From positions 1 through 24,701 of the forward strand of contig JABXIW010000381.1 in assembly GCA_013372875.1 (NCBI GenBank): a DNA stretch of 24,701 bases, read 5' to 3'. This DNA comes from Gammaproteobacteria bacterium (GTDB lineage: Bacteria > Pseudomonadota > Gammaproteobacteria > Enterobacterales > Kangiellaceae). Each line of letters starts with the position of its first letter. Position 1 is the first letter of the stretch. The notes under the pieces are model-generated. The model was not told the DNA's origin. It saw only the letters and a program-made list of their open reading frames with translations, and did not search any database. The position numbers and the translations under genes were made by a program. Of the stretch, positions 8,116 through 16,064 are shown one piece after another.

Positions 8116-8715
8116 TTAATCGCTAAAGCGTCTGAAATAGCTCGGAGTGGCAATGGCATCAAGTTTCTTATCCCACTTCTCAAGCGGAACTTGTGGTACT
8201 TGTTGGAAGTTATAAGCAAGGCCAATCAGTTCGGGTTGATTTTGATTGCGCTTAAAATTTTGTAAGACACTATCGTAATAACCACCACCCATCCCTAGGC
8301 GATTGCCTTTAGGATCATAAGCCACTAAGGGCATAAAGATGGCGTCCAGTTCGCTTGGTCGAATCGCTTCGCCAACTCGGGCGGTAGGCTCTAAAATGCC
8401 AAAAGCGCCTTGTTGTACCGAGTCTTTACCTTGATAGGGTAAAAACCACATGCCGCGTTTGTTGTTGGGAAATACTTTGGGCACATAGCAGTTTTTGCCG
8501 AGCGACAAGGCATATTCAATTAATGGCCAGCAACTGATTTCGCCTTTAATCGGTAAATAAAAAGCCAGGTTTTTAGAGTTTTCGATGATTTGAGCAGAGG
8601 AGATATGGCCAAGAATAGCCAGCGCCGACCGTTCCATAAAAGGTTTGGTCAAAGTGTTGCGTTGATGTTTGATTCGGGTGCGCAGATGTTGTTTCTGCGA
8701 CATCGCACTGTTCAT
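8116..8715 (-). CDS. ygfA: 5-formyltetrahydrofolate cyclo-ligase
   Basis: This enzyme converts 5-formyl-THF to 5,10-methenyl-THF with ATP, recovering a folate that inhibits glycine/serine C1 enzymes. About 200 aa, usual for the family. The glycine-rich signature NRLGMGGGYYDS is at about 140-151, and the family-typical LPIKGEIS lies near 55. The N-terminal basic stretch (RTRIKHQRN) is also typical. The start is uncertain: ATGs lie at 8715 and 8703, with a TTG at 8718, and none has a clear ribosome binding site. The gene begins within a few bases of the 3' end of 6S RNA, the same arrangement as ssrS-ygfA in E. coli, where the two are cotranscribed. Its product links to the glycine cleavage genes further along. 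Confidence 0.93.
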   Translation of the reverse strand: MNSAMSQKQHLRTRIKHQRNTLTKPFMERSALAILGHISSAQIIENSKNLAFYLPIKGEISCWPLIEYALSLGKNCYVPKVFPNNKRGMWFLPYQGKDSVQQGAFGILEPTARVGEAIRPSELDAIFMPLVAYDPKGNRLGMGGGYYDSVLQNFKRNQNQPELIGLAYNFQQVPQVPLEKWDKKLDAIATPSYFRRFSD

Positions 8716-8718
8716 CAA

Positions 8719-8896
8719 TAAAAACCCAGACTGCCGTTGTAGGTAGAGGCCCTAGAACCCAAAGGTTCAGGGGGGAGACCAGGAGGATGATCAGGCTTTC
8801 CGGTCGAGACGGACTTGCACAACACTTCCCGCGAAGGAATCCCAAAAAAAGTATTATCGGCTCAAGAACGTTCGCTACTGACGAACAGTCCAGGCA
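8719..8896 (-). ncRNA. ssrS: 6S RNA
   Basis: 6S RNA binds sigma-70 RNA polymerase by mimicking an open promoter and adjusts transcription in stationary phase. It is recognised by position between zapA and the 5-formyl-THF cyclo-ligase gene and by sequence. On the minus strand TGAGCCGATAATAC matches the E. coli segment TGAGCCGATATTTC, and CCCTGAACCTTTGGGTTC matches the conserved 3' apical hairpin. The 5' segment CCTGGACTGTT pairs over 11 positions with GGCAGTCTGGG near the 3' end, forming the closing stem. The predicted length of about 178 nt is close to the 184 nt of E. coli. Both ends are estimates: the 5' end from the -10 box, the 3' end from the T-rich stretch after the closing stem. Confidence 0.93.
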
Positions 8897-8901
8897 GGCT
8901 A

Positions 8902-8911
8902 ATTATAGCAT
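8902..8911 (-). promoter_or_regulatory. Extended -10 promoter of 6S RNA
   Basis: On the minus strand TGCTATAAT is a perfect TATAAT (8907-8902) with an extended TG element. The predicted 6S 5' end is 6-7 nt further on. No good -35 is seen at 17 bp, as often with extended -10 promoters. It lies just past the zapA stop codon. Confidence 0.75.
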
Positions 8912-8917
8912 AACTAA

Positions 8918-9244
8918 TTAACTGTTGGTGAGCTCGATCTGTTTGCTGCTTTCTAATGAGCGCTCAATTTTTTCGCTCAATTGCTGCATCTTATTGTTAA
9001 TTATAGAGATTTCTTCAGGATTAGAGCCTGACTTACTTAACAATTCATAGCTTAAATTTAAGGCTGCCATGATGGCTATGCGCTCTAAACCCAAAACTTT
9101 GCCCGATTCGCGGATTTCACGCATACGCTTATCCAAAAAATTGGCCGCTTGTAGCAGTTGTTGATGTTCTTCTTCGGGGCTAGCAACCTGAAATTCTTTG
9201 CCCAAAATATTGATGTTGACTGGAATAGTATCTGATTTTGCCAT
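8918..9244 (-). CDS. zapA: Cell division protein ZapA
   Basis: ZapA binds FtsZ and cross-links its protofilaments in the early cytokinetic ring. The protein is 108 aa, the same size as E. coli ZapA (109 aa). The N-terminal half (about 8-70) is the FtsZ-binding fold, with VNINILGKEF at 9-18, and contains LERIAIMAALNLSYELL. The C-terminal part is a coiled-coil dimerisation helix (about 72-104). It follows the ZapB-like coiled-coil gene by 19 bp on the same strand, so the two are probably one operon driven by the promoter at 9503-9531. 6S RNA follows directly, the usual gammaproteobacterial order. Confidence 0.94.
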   Translation of the reverse strand: MAKSDTIPVNINILGKEFQVASPEEEHQQLLQAANFLDKRMREIRESGKVLGLERIAIMAALNLSYELLSKSGSNPEEISIINNKMQQLSEKIERSLESSKQIELTNS

Positions 9245-9263
9245 AATGCTAATGGGACTCTAG

Positions 9264-9473
9264 TTACATGCTTTTTAAGCGTTGGATCATAAGATCGATC
9301 TGCTTGCGAGCCGATTCATTTTTACTGATGAGCTGTTGTTGTTCGTTACGCATTTGGCTGACCTGATTGCGTAACTGGCTGTTTTCACTGTTTATTTTCT
9401 CAAATTGGCTCAAAAGCGAATGGATTTGAGACTCTAAATGTTCTAGTTGATTTTGAGAATTTGCCATATTCAT
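9264..9473 (-). CDS. ZapB-like small coiled-coil protein (TIGR02449-type)
   Basis: A 69-aa protein that is almost one continuous coiled coil (leucine/isoleucine heptads from about residue 8 to 66, with charged and Gln-rich surface positions) and has no membrane segment. Small proteins of this kind encoded immediately upstream of zapA form the TIGR02449 family and resemble the division factor ZapB. A role at the Z ring is inferred from the operon with zapA and from this similarity. The initiator may be the first ATG (9473) or the third codon, also ATG; neither has a clear ribosome binding site. It diverges from ygfB across a 165-bp spacer. Confidence 0.85.
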   Translation of the reverse strand: MNMANSQNQLEHLESQIHSLLSQFEKINSENSQLRNQVSQMRNEQQQLISKNESARKQIDLMIQRLKSM

Positions 9474-9502
9474 TAAACAGTTAGCTTAGATTATTAAAGT
9501 AT

Positions 9503-9531
9503 ACTATAAGGATATGCTGAATGCTGGTCAA
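9503..9531 (-). promoter_or_regulatory. Sigma-70 promoter of the ZapB-like/zapA operon
   Basis: On the minus strand TTGACC (9531-9526), a 17-nt spacer and TATAGT (9508-9503), close to consensus. The predicted start near 9496 gives a leader of about 23 nt. Confidence 0.65.
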
Positions 9532-9638
9532 TCTTTGTTCAACTTAAAATTAAAATTTAACAAATTCGCCCGTCTGGCTGGGTTTTATCAAGGGCAAAGG
9601 TTAAACTAAAGCCATCAAACTAGCTGAGAGTTTTTCTT

Positions 9639-10193
9639 TTGATCCAATATTCGCAAGTTAATGAGCTTTGTCTGAGTTATTTTCCTGATTTAACCGCTTC
9701 ACAACTGGCAGGCATGCTACATGGATTGGTCGGTCATGGCTTCGTGCCTGAGCAAAATCGTTGGCAGCAACAGCTAGCGGATTTTTTAAACTCGGGCGAT
9801 CCCATCGATCAGGCTGCTATTGCTGAGTTGGAACAGTTGTTAGCCTTTACTCAAAAAGACTACCAAGTAGATTCTTTCAGCATCGATTTGATTGTTCCTG
9901 AAGATGATTATCCATTAGCGCAACGCCTGGCTGGCTTGGCAGATTGGGCACAAGGTTTTATGACTGGTTATGGTCTGATAAAACAGCAAAACAAACTGGA
10001 AGGTGATGCCGAAGAGGCGATGCAAGACCTTTCTCAAATTGCCCAACTGGATACTGATACAGAAGAAAATGAAGAGTTGGAAGAAGCCTATATGACTCTT
10101 TGTGAGCATATCAAAATGTCAGCACAAATTATTTTTATGGCTAATCAGCCTAAGGTCATTCCACAAAACGATAAGAACCAATCAGTGCATTAA
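9639..10193 (+). CDS. ygfB: YgfB/UPF0149 family protein
   Basis: A 184-aa soluble helical protein of the YgfB (UPF0149) family, whose biochemical role is not settled. Family features include the N-terminal LTASQLAGMLHGLVGHGF block (the MHGL-like motif of YgfB), a central LAQRLAGLADWAQGFMTGYGL block, and a C-terminal acidic helix ending in LCEHIKMSAQIIFM. The frame opens with TTG at 9639, which has GAGAG about 8 nt upstream; no ATG occurs before the conserved block, so a TTG start is likely. It heads the pepP-ubiH-ubiI run, the position it holds in many Gammaproteobacteria. The gap to pepP is 20 bp. Confidence 0.88.
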   Translation: MIQYSQVNELCLSYFPDLTASQLAGMLHGLVGHGFVPEQNRWQQQLADFLNSGDPIDQAAIAELEQLLAFTQKDYQVDSFSIDLIVPEDDYPLAQRLAGLADWAQGFMTGYGLIKQQNKLEGDAEEAMQDLSQIAQLDTDTEENEELEEAYMTLCEHIKMSAQIIFMANQPKVIPQNDKNQSVH

Positions 10194-10213
10194 GGAATTA
10201 ACAGGGTATTAGT

Positions 10214-11524
10214 GTGCAAGCTATCAATTTTGCCGCGCGCCGTAAGCGTTTGATGCAATGGATGGGCGATAATTCCATCGCCATTTTACCCGCTGCTAGC
10301 GAAAAAATTCGCAGTCGTGATGTCAATTTCCATTTTCGTCAAGACAGTGATTTTTGGTATTTAACTGGATTTAACGAGCCAGAAGCTGTGGTAGTGTTGA
10401 TCCCTGGTCGCAAACATGGTGAGTTTATTTTATTTAATCGAGAAAAAGATGAGCTGCATGAAACTTGGCACGGTAAGCGTTTAGGACAAGATGCGGCCAT
10501 GAGTGAGTTAGGGGCAGACGATGCATTTCCGATTACTGATATCGACGATATTCTGCCAGGTTTGATGGAAGGCAAGGAAAGAATCTATTTTGAGTTAGGT
10601 GTTAACCCAGAATTTGATCAGCAAATTTTGGAATGGCGCAATCAGTTAACCAATGCGCAAAATAAAGGTCATACACGGCCAGGTGAAATGATCGATCTAA
10701 AGCACCATTTACATGAGATGAGGCTTATAAAAACTCAAGCCGAAATTCAGCGCATTCGTTTTGCCGCTAATGTTTCTGCAAAAGCACACAAAGCCTTGAT
10801 CCAAGCCTGCAAGCCAGGAAAGAATGAGCAGGATATGGAAGCGGAATTGCAATATCATTACGCGATTAATGGTTGTCGTTTTGCTGCTTATCCTTCGATT
10901 GTTGCTGCAGGTGATAATGCCAATATTTTACATTACATCGAAAATGATTCTGAAATGCGGGACGGCGACTTGTTGTTAACCGATGCAGGTTGTGAGTTCG
11001 AAAATTATGCATCAGACATTTCACGAACTATTCCGATAAATGGCCGCTATACCAAGGAGCAATCTCAGCTTTATGACGTGGTTTTGGCGGCGCAGTTAGC
11101 GGCGATAGAAATGGTTAAGCCTGGTAATCATTGGAATGATATTCATGATAAAGCGGTAGAAGTCATCACCCAAGGCTTGATCGATCTAAAAATTTTAAAA
11201 GGAACTTTGAAAGATAATCTAACAAAAGAAACTTATAAAGAATTCTATATGCACAAAACGGGTCACTGGTTGGGACTGGATGTACATGATGTGGGTGATT
11301 ATCAGGTGCACGGACAATCACGCTTGTTAGAGGCGGGAATGGTTTTGACGGTTGAGCCTGGTATTTACATTGCCAAGAAAAATAATCGTGTCGCCAAGAA
11401 ATGGCGAGGTATTGGCATTCGTATCGAAGACGATGTGTTGGTTACCAAAAATGGATATGATGTTTTATCCAAAGCGGCCCCAAAAGAGCGCCAGCAAATC
11501 GAAGCGCTGATGCAGAACTCATGA
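10214..11524 (+). CDS. pepP: Xaa-Pro aminopeptidase P
   Basis: A cytoplasmic dimetal peptidase that removes N-terminal residues preceding proline. At 436 aa it is close to E. coli PepP (441 aa). The N-terminal domain (1-175) is the creatinase-type half. The C-terminal pita-bread domain has the metal ligands in order: Asp in LLTDAGCEFENYASDISR (both aspartates), His in HKTGHWLGLDVHD, Glu in TVEPGIYI and Glu in GIRIEDD. The start is GTG at 10214, after an AGGG-containing stretch 10 nt upstream. Its stop overlaps the ubiH start as ATGA, indicating translational coupling. The pairing with ubiH is conserved in Gammaproteobacteria, although no biochemical link is obvious. Confidence 0.96.
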   Translation: MQAINFAARRKRLMQWMGDNSIAILPAASEKIRSRDVNFHFRQDSDFWYLTGFNEPEAVVVLIPGRKHGEFILFNREKDELHETWHGKRLGQDAAMSELGADDAFPITDIDDILPGLMEGKERIYFELGVNPEFDQQILEWRNQLTNAQNKGHTRPGEMIDLKHHLHEMRLIKTQAEIQRIRFAANVSAKAHKALIQACKPGKNEQDMEAELQYHYAINGCRFAAYPSIVAAGDNANILHYIENDSEMRDGDLLLTDAGCEFENYASDISRTIPINGRYTKEQSQLYDVVLAAQLAAIEMVKPGNHWNDIHDKAVEVITQGLIDLKILKGTLKDNLTKETYKEFYMHKTGHWLGLDVHDVGDYQVHGQSRLLEAGMVLTVEPGIYIAKKNNRVAKKWRGIGIRIEDDVLVTKNGYDVLSKAAPKERQQIEALMQNS

Positions 11525-12738
11525 AGCGAAAGTTAGAATTAGCAGAAGTTAAAGATCAATACAGCATTGTCATTGTCGGCGGCGGCTTAGTGGGTTCGAC
11601 GCTAGCGATTGCTTTAAATCAAGCTGGGATTGAACCTTTGGTGGTTGAAGCCTTTGAGCAAGACTCGGATCAGCAGCCAAGTTTTGATGATAGAAGTGTT
11701 GCTTTGTCATTATCTTCACTAGAAATTTTAAACCAGCTCGGAATTTATCAATGCATTGACAATACTGCAGAGCCTATAAAACATATTCATGTTTCAGATC
11801 AAGGTCATTACGGTTTTTGTCGTTTAGAATCGGAAAAGCTAGGTGTAACCCAGCTTGGTGCAGTTATTGAAAATCATCGATTTGGCCATGCTTTGCTGGA
11901 TCAAGTTGCGGCAAGTTCGATAGACTATCTAGTGCCCGCTACAGTGACCAAGATTGATTTAAAAGAGCCATCGAATCAAATTTTGATTGAATCTAAAGGT
12001 CAGCAAAAAAAGGTTAAATGCCAACTGATCATTTTAGCTGAAGGTGCTCGTTCTGAGCTGAAAAATGATTTGGGTTTTGAGACCCAAATTACTGACTATC
12101 AAAGCCAGGCGATTGTTTGCAATGTCAAACCGCAGTTGCCACATCAAAATTGGGCATATGAGCGTTTTACCGAGCATGGACCTTTGGCCCTGTTGCCTCT
12201 TAGCCAAGATCGTTTATCGATTGTTTGGTCTCAGTCTTTAGAAAATAGTGAGCAATTACTTAAACTATCGGATACTGAATTTGCCAAGGCTCTGGAGCAA
12301 ACTTTTGGTGCGCGTTTAGGAAAAATTGAGAAAGTTGGCAAACGAATGCAATTTCCTTTGAGTCAGTCAGTTACAGGAAACTCAATCAAACAAGGCTGTT
12401 TGTTGCTGGGCAACTCTGCGCAGGCATTGCATCCGATAGCAGGGCAAGGCTTAAATTTAGCCCTAAGAGATATTGCGGCTTTAAAAGCCTATATTGAACA
12501 AACACTATTGTTAGAAGCCCGTACGGATCTCGGCAGTTATGCATGGCTTCGAGACTATCAATTAAGTCGTAAACAGGATCGACAGCAAACCATTGCCAGC
12601 ACTGAGACTTTGGCTAGATTGTTTGTCAATCCTTGGAAACCGCTTTCAATAAGTAGAAATTTATTGATGAAAGCCTTGGATGTAACGCCAATCATAAAAC
12701 AAGAATTTGCACAATCAGCAATGGGGTATAGAGCGTGA
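11521..12738 (+). CDS. ubiH: 2-octaprenyl-6-methoxyphenol hydroxylase
   Basis: An FAD-dependent aromatic hydroxylase of ubiquinone biosynthesis that adds the C1 oxygen in E. coli, acting with the Ubi protein complex near the inner membrane. The FAD dinucleotide motif GGGLVG is at 20-25. The second FAD motif reads LLGNSAQALHPIAGQGLNL (about 297-315). The Asn-Ser/Ala-Ala-Gln variant of the usual GD-AAH motif is characteristic of UbiH rather than UbiI/UbiF. At 405 aa it is close to the E. coli length (392). It shares ATGA with pepP and GTGA with ubiI, so the three genes are read as one coupled operon. C1 specificity is inferred from family resemblance and gene order. Confidence 0.93.
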   Translation: MKRKLELAEVKDQYSIVIVGGGLVGSTLAIALNQAGIEPLVVEAFEQDSDQQPSFDDRSVALSLSSLEILNQLGIYQCIDNTAEPIKHIHVSDQGHYGFCRLESEKLGVTQLGAVIENHRFGHALLDQVAASSIDYLVPATVTKIDLKEPSNQILIESKGQQKKVKCQLIILAEGARSELKNDLGFETQITDYQSQAIVCNVKPQLPHQNWAYERFTEHGPLALLPLSQDRLSIVWSQSLENSEQLLKLSDTEFAKALEQTFGARLGKIEKVGKRMQFPLSQSVTGNSIKQGCLLLGNSAQALHPIAGQGLNLALRDIAALKAYIEQTLLLEARTDLGSYAWLRDYQLSRKQDRQQTIASTETLARLFVNPWKPLSISRNLLMKALDVTPIIKQEFAQSAMGYRA

Positions 12739-13910
12739 AGCAATTTGATATCGCCATTGTGGGCGCTGGTATGGTTGGCTTGTCTTTGGCCGCTAAGTTG
12801 AAAAACCATAATTTAAAAATCGTCATTATTGATCCGAAAGCAGTGCAGCTTGATTTTGCAGATGACTACGATTTAAGAGTTAGCGCCATTACTCGGTCTA
12901 CGGAAAATTGGTTGAAAGATATTGCTGCTTGGTCTTTTCTAAAAAGTGCAAAAAAATCAGCCTATGACAAGATGCAGGTTTGGGATGGCGAGTCAACTAG
13001 CGGACAAATTGAATTCGATGCCAAGTCAATTACTGAGAAAAACTTGGGCTATATCGTTGAAAACCGGGAGCTAAGAAGCGCAATCTATCAAGCAACGCAA
13101 GATCCGAATATTGACTTTATGTTTGGCGAAAAATGTCAGTCAGTTAGTTATCAAGAAGATTTTGCTCAGTTGGATTTAGAATCAGGTTATTCACTACAGG
13201 CGAAATTATTAGTGGCTGCCGATGGCGCTTTTTCATGGTTAAGAAGTGCATCTAAAATTGATTTGTCTGAAAAACCTTATGGCCATAAAGCCATTGTTGC
13301 CACCATTCGTACTGAGCTTCCTCATAACCAGACGGCTTATCAAAGATTTGATCACAAAGGCCCCTTGGCCTTTTTGCCATTAAATGATCAAAACCATTGC
13401 TCAATTGTTTGGTCTGTTCAAGAAGATTATGCTGAGCGATTATTGGCGTTAAGCGAGCAAGAGTTTATTGCTCAGCTTGCCAATACTTTCGAGAACAAAC
13501 TGGGCAGGTTGAGCCTAGAAAGTCAGCGACTGGCATTTCCATTATTCGAAAGAGCCGTGGAAACAAATATTCAGCATCGTTTAGCCTTAATTGGCGACGC
13601 TGCTCATACCATTCATCCGCTAGCGGGACAGGGAGTAAATCTGGGGTTTGCTGATGCAAAGGAATTAGCGGAAACCATATTAAATAATCAGCAAAAACAA
13701 AAAGATATTGGTGCTTTGCAAAGTTTACGCCCTTACCAGAGAAATCGTGCTTCTGATAATTTACAAATGCAGCTTTCAATGTCCGCTTTTAAAACGCTGT
13801 TCGAGCAAAAACAACCATTTATTCAAACCATTCGAGCCTTTGGATTAAATACAGTCAATAAGTTGCCATTACTTAAAAAGCAAATCATTCGACGCGCTAT
13901 GGGGTTGTAG
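12735..13910 (+). CDS. ubiI: Ubiquinone biosynthesis FAD-dependent hydroxylase, UbiI/VisC type
   Basis: Second FAD-dependent hydroxylase of the pair, most likely acting at C5 of the ubiquinone ring precursor. GAGMVG is at 10-15. The central region carries ADGAFSWLR. The FAD/ribityl motif LIGDAAHTIHPLAGQGVNL is at about 285-303, with the GD-AAH form expected for UbiI/UbiF. At 391 aa it is near the 400 aa of E. coli UbiI. The GTG start at 12735 overlaps the ubiH stop by 4 nt (GTGA). It is the last gene of the operon; no hairpin terminator is visible before the next gene. C5 versus C6 specificity cannot be settled from sequence alone, but genomic position beside ubiH favours UbiI. Confidence 0.92.
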   Translation: MKQFDIAIVGAGMVGLSLAAKLKNHNLKIVIIDPKAVQLDFADDYDLRVSAITRSTENWLKDIAAWSFLKSAKKSAYDKMQVWDGESTSGQIEFDAKSITEKNLGYIVENRELRSAIYQATQDPNIDFMFGEKCQSVSYQEDFAQLDLESGYSLQAKLLVAADGAFSWLRSASKIDLSEKPYGHKAIVATIRTELPHNQTAYQRFDHKGPLAFLPLNDQNHCSIVWSVQEDYAERLLALSEQEFIAQLANTFENKLGRLSLESQRLAFPLFERAVETNIQHRLALIGDAAHTIHPLAGQGVNLGFADAKELAETILNNQQKQKDIGALQSLRPYQRNRASDNLQMQLSMSAFKTLFEQKQPFIQTIRAFGLNTVNKLPLLKKQIIRRAMGL

Positions 13911-14015
13911 TTGCAAAACCAGGTTAAGTTATTGATATATGTATCGATTTGTATCAAAAAATGCTATTTTAGTAGTATAAATAGCTGCTTCACTTTTCAT
14001 TCAGAATATTAGCGC

Positions 14016-14021
14016 TATACT
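14016..14021 (+). promoter_or_regulatory. Possible -10 of the protease gene
   Basis: TATACT at 14016-14021 is near consensus and about 30 nt before the ATG at 14052, but no good -35 lies 16-18 bp upstream. A second AT-rich candidate, TATAAA at 13976, is equally undecided. Confidence 0.3.
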
Positions 14022-14051
14022 GGTTCTAGTTATAAACCGATGGGTGGATCC

Positions 14052-16052
14052 ATGAAAAAAACACTATTTACTCTGAGTAGTGTTGCGATGTTATTGTCTG
14101 CAACAACTGCTTTCTCCGAAAGTGCTCCTGCAACTCAAACCTTTCCTGTAAGCCATTCTTACAAAAGTTTAGAGGCGGCACCTACTTTACAGATCCCAGC
14201 GTTGGATATGGAAAAGATAGCAAAAGAAGACGCCAGCTTTAGTAAATTTGAAAAGACTTATCGTTTTGCTGTTGCTTATGATGCTCTTAATTCTTATACC
14301 TCAAAGGGCAAATGGAGCGATGCTGGTGATCAGGCGATTTGGCGCTTAAAAGTTGATGCAAAGGACACAAAGAACCTAAGTTTTGGTTTTAAAGATGTCT
14401 TCTTACCAACAGGTGCACAGTTATTTGTTTACAGCAAGGACTATAGCCAAGTTGTAGGGCCTTTTACCGAAAAAGATAACAATAGCTTTCAAGAATTATG
14501 GACGCCATTAATTCATGGTGGTGAAGCGATTATTGAGATTTCAGTTCCTAAGAAATTACAGCGCTATGCTACTTTTGATTTAACCCATATCAACCAAGGT
14601 TATAAAGGCATTGACCCTGTATCAAGAGCTAAGTCAGGCAGTTGTAATATCGATGTGGTTTGTCCGGTTGCGGATCCATGGAAAAATGAAATCCGCTCAG
14701 TAGCCAGCTACACATTCAATAAAGGCGGCAGTACTTTTGTTTGTACTGGTACTTTGATGAATAACACAGCGCTGGATCGTAAACCTTATTTTTTAACGGC
14801 TAACCATTGTGTGAGCGATCAAACGGTTGCTTCGAGCATGGTTTTTTACTGGAATTATGAAACCAGTTCGTGTGGCGGTACTCCTGATGGTGCAAGAAAT
14901 CAAAGTCAGTCAGGTGCGACTTTAAGATCTACCTGGTCGGGTTCGGATTTAACTTTAGTCGAACTAAATTCAGCACCAAGCTCTAGTTTCAATGTTCACT
15001 GGGCTGGCTGGGATAATTCGGCACCAGCGCCAAGTTCGTCTGTGGCTATTCACCACCCGGCAGGTGATGAAAAGCGGATTAGTTTTGATGATGACGCTGC
15101 TACCTTAACTAATTATTCAAGCAACACCCAAAATTCTAACGGTAGCCATATCCGTATCGGTGCCTGGGATCAAGGAACTACCGAAGGTGGTTCATCAGGT
15201 TCAGCTATTTGGAATGCTAATAAGCATGTTGTAGGAACCTTACATGGTGGTTTAGCATCTTGTCAGGCACCAAATGATCCGGATTGGTATGGCCGTGTTT
15301 CTCAACAGTGGGAAGGCGGTGGAACTGCAGGTTCTCAGTTAAAAGCCTGGTTGGATCCGGCTGATACTAAAGCAGTGACTTTAGATGGCGTTGATGCTTG
15401 TACCCCGCCTACGGCATCAATCGACAGCATAACTCCTAATCCAGCACAAAGAGGAGATACCATTAGTTTTGCTACTAGTGTTTCAGGTGGTTCTGGCTCT
15501 GGATATACTTACGCTTGGGATTTTGACGGCAATGGCTCGATAGATAGCACAGAGTCAAACCCTTCATATTCTTATGGAGAAAATTATACTGGTAATGTTA
15601 GTTTGACCGTTACGGACTCTGTATCTTGTGAGGTTACAACTGTGGCTGCTATTGTTGTGGAAGGTCCTAACAGAGCCCCTACTGCATCGGTGGCTTCTAG
15701 TACTTTAAGTGCCAATGAAGGCTCGACGGTTAGCCTTAATGCTAGCTCAAGCAGCGACCCTGATGGTGATACTTTGACTTATGCTTGGACGCAAACTTCA
15801 GGCACTAGCGTTACCATTAACAATGGCACAACTAGTACTGCTTCATTTGTAGCGCCACAGGTAACAGCGGCGACAACCCTTGAGTTTGAAGTTACTGTTA
15901 CTGACCCATCTGGTGAGTCATCATCGGCAACTGTTAGCGTAACCGTGAATGATGTGCCACCACCTGCATCTGGCGGCGGTGGCGGCTCAACAGGTTTAGG
16001 CTTAATTGCACTGTTAGCATTGTTGGGGTTAAGAAAGCGCAAATTGGCGTAA
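14052..16052 (+). CDS. Secreted lysyl-endopeptidase-like serine protease with GlyGly-CTERM tail
   Basis: A 666-aa S1-fold protease. Residues 1-22 are a signal peptide and about 23-194 a propeptide. A mature domain beginning near SGSCNIDVVCP closely resembles Achromobacter protease I. The catalytic triad is visible: His252 (TANHC), Asp299 (SDLTL) and Ser382 (GGSSGS). Asp411 (PDWYGRV) matches the Asp that gives API its lysine specificity, and Lys194 lies at the pro/mature junction, consistent with self-processing. Residues 451-536 are a PKD-like domain and 541-634 a second Ig-like/PKD-like domain. Residues 641-666 (GGGGGSTGLG, a hydrophobic helix, then RKRK) form a GlyGly-CTERM sorting signal, processed by rhombosortase in other bacteria for surface anchoring or type II secretion. 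ATG 14052 is chosen over ATG 14040 because GGTGG precedes it and a standard signal peptide follows. Confidence 0.9.
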   Translation: MKKTLFTLSSVAMLLSATTAFSESAPATQTFPVSHSYKSLEAAPTLQIPALDMEKIAKEDASFSKFEKTYRFAVAYDALNSYTSKGKWSDAGDQAIWRLKVDAKDTKNLSFGFKDVFLPTGAQLFVYSKDYSQVVGPFTEKDNNSFQELWTPLIHGGEAIIEISVPKKLQRYATFDLTHINQGYKGIDPVSRAKSGSCNIDVVCPVADPWKNEIRSVASYTFNKGGSTFVCTGTLMNNTALDRKPYFLTANHCVSDQTVASSMVFYWNYETSSCGGTPDGARNQSQSGATLRSTWSGSDLTLVELNSAPSSSFNVHWAGWDNSAPAPSSSVAIHHPAGDEKRISFDDDAATLTNYSSNTQNSNGSHIRIGAWDQGTTEGGSSGSAIWNANKHVVGTLHGGLASCQAPNDPDWYGRVSQQWEGGGTAGSQLKAWLDPADTKAVTLDGVDACTPPTASIDSITPNPAQRGDTISFATSVSGGSGSGYTYAWDFDGNGSIDSTESNPSYSYGENYTGNVSLTVTDSVSCEVTTVAAIVVEGPNRAPTASVASSTLSANEGSTVSLNASSSSDPDGDTLTYAWTQTSGTSVTINNGTTSTASFVAPQVTAATTLEFEVTVTDPSGESSSATVSVTVNDVPPPASGGGGGSTGLGLIALLALLGLRKRKLA

Positions 16053-16064
16053 GGAGACAGACTA

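Noticed and set aside
8573..8845. 90-codon open frame on the minus strand across the 6S RNA
   Set aside because: It covers 6S RNA and the start of the cyclo-ligase gene in another frame, has cysteine/proline-rich non-family sequence, and no ribosome binding site.
13465..13779. 104-codon antisense frame inside ubiI
   Set aside because: Shadow of a conserved gene; no supporting signals.
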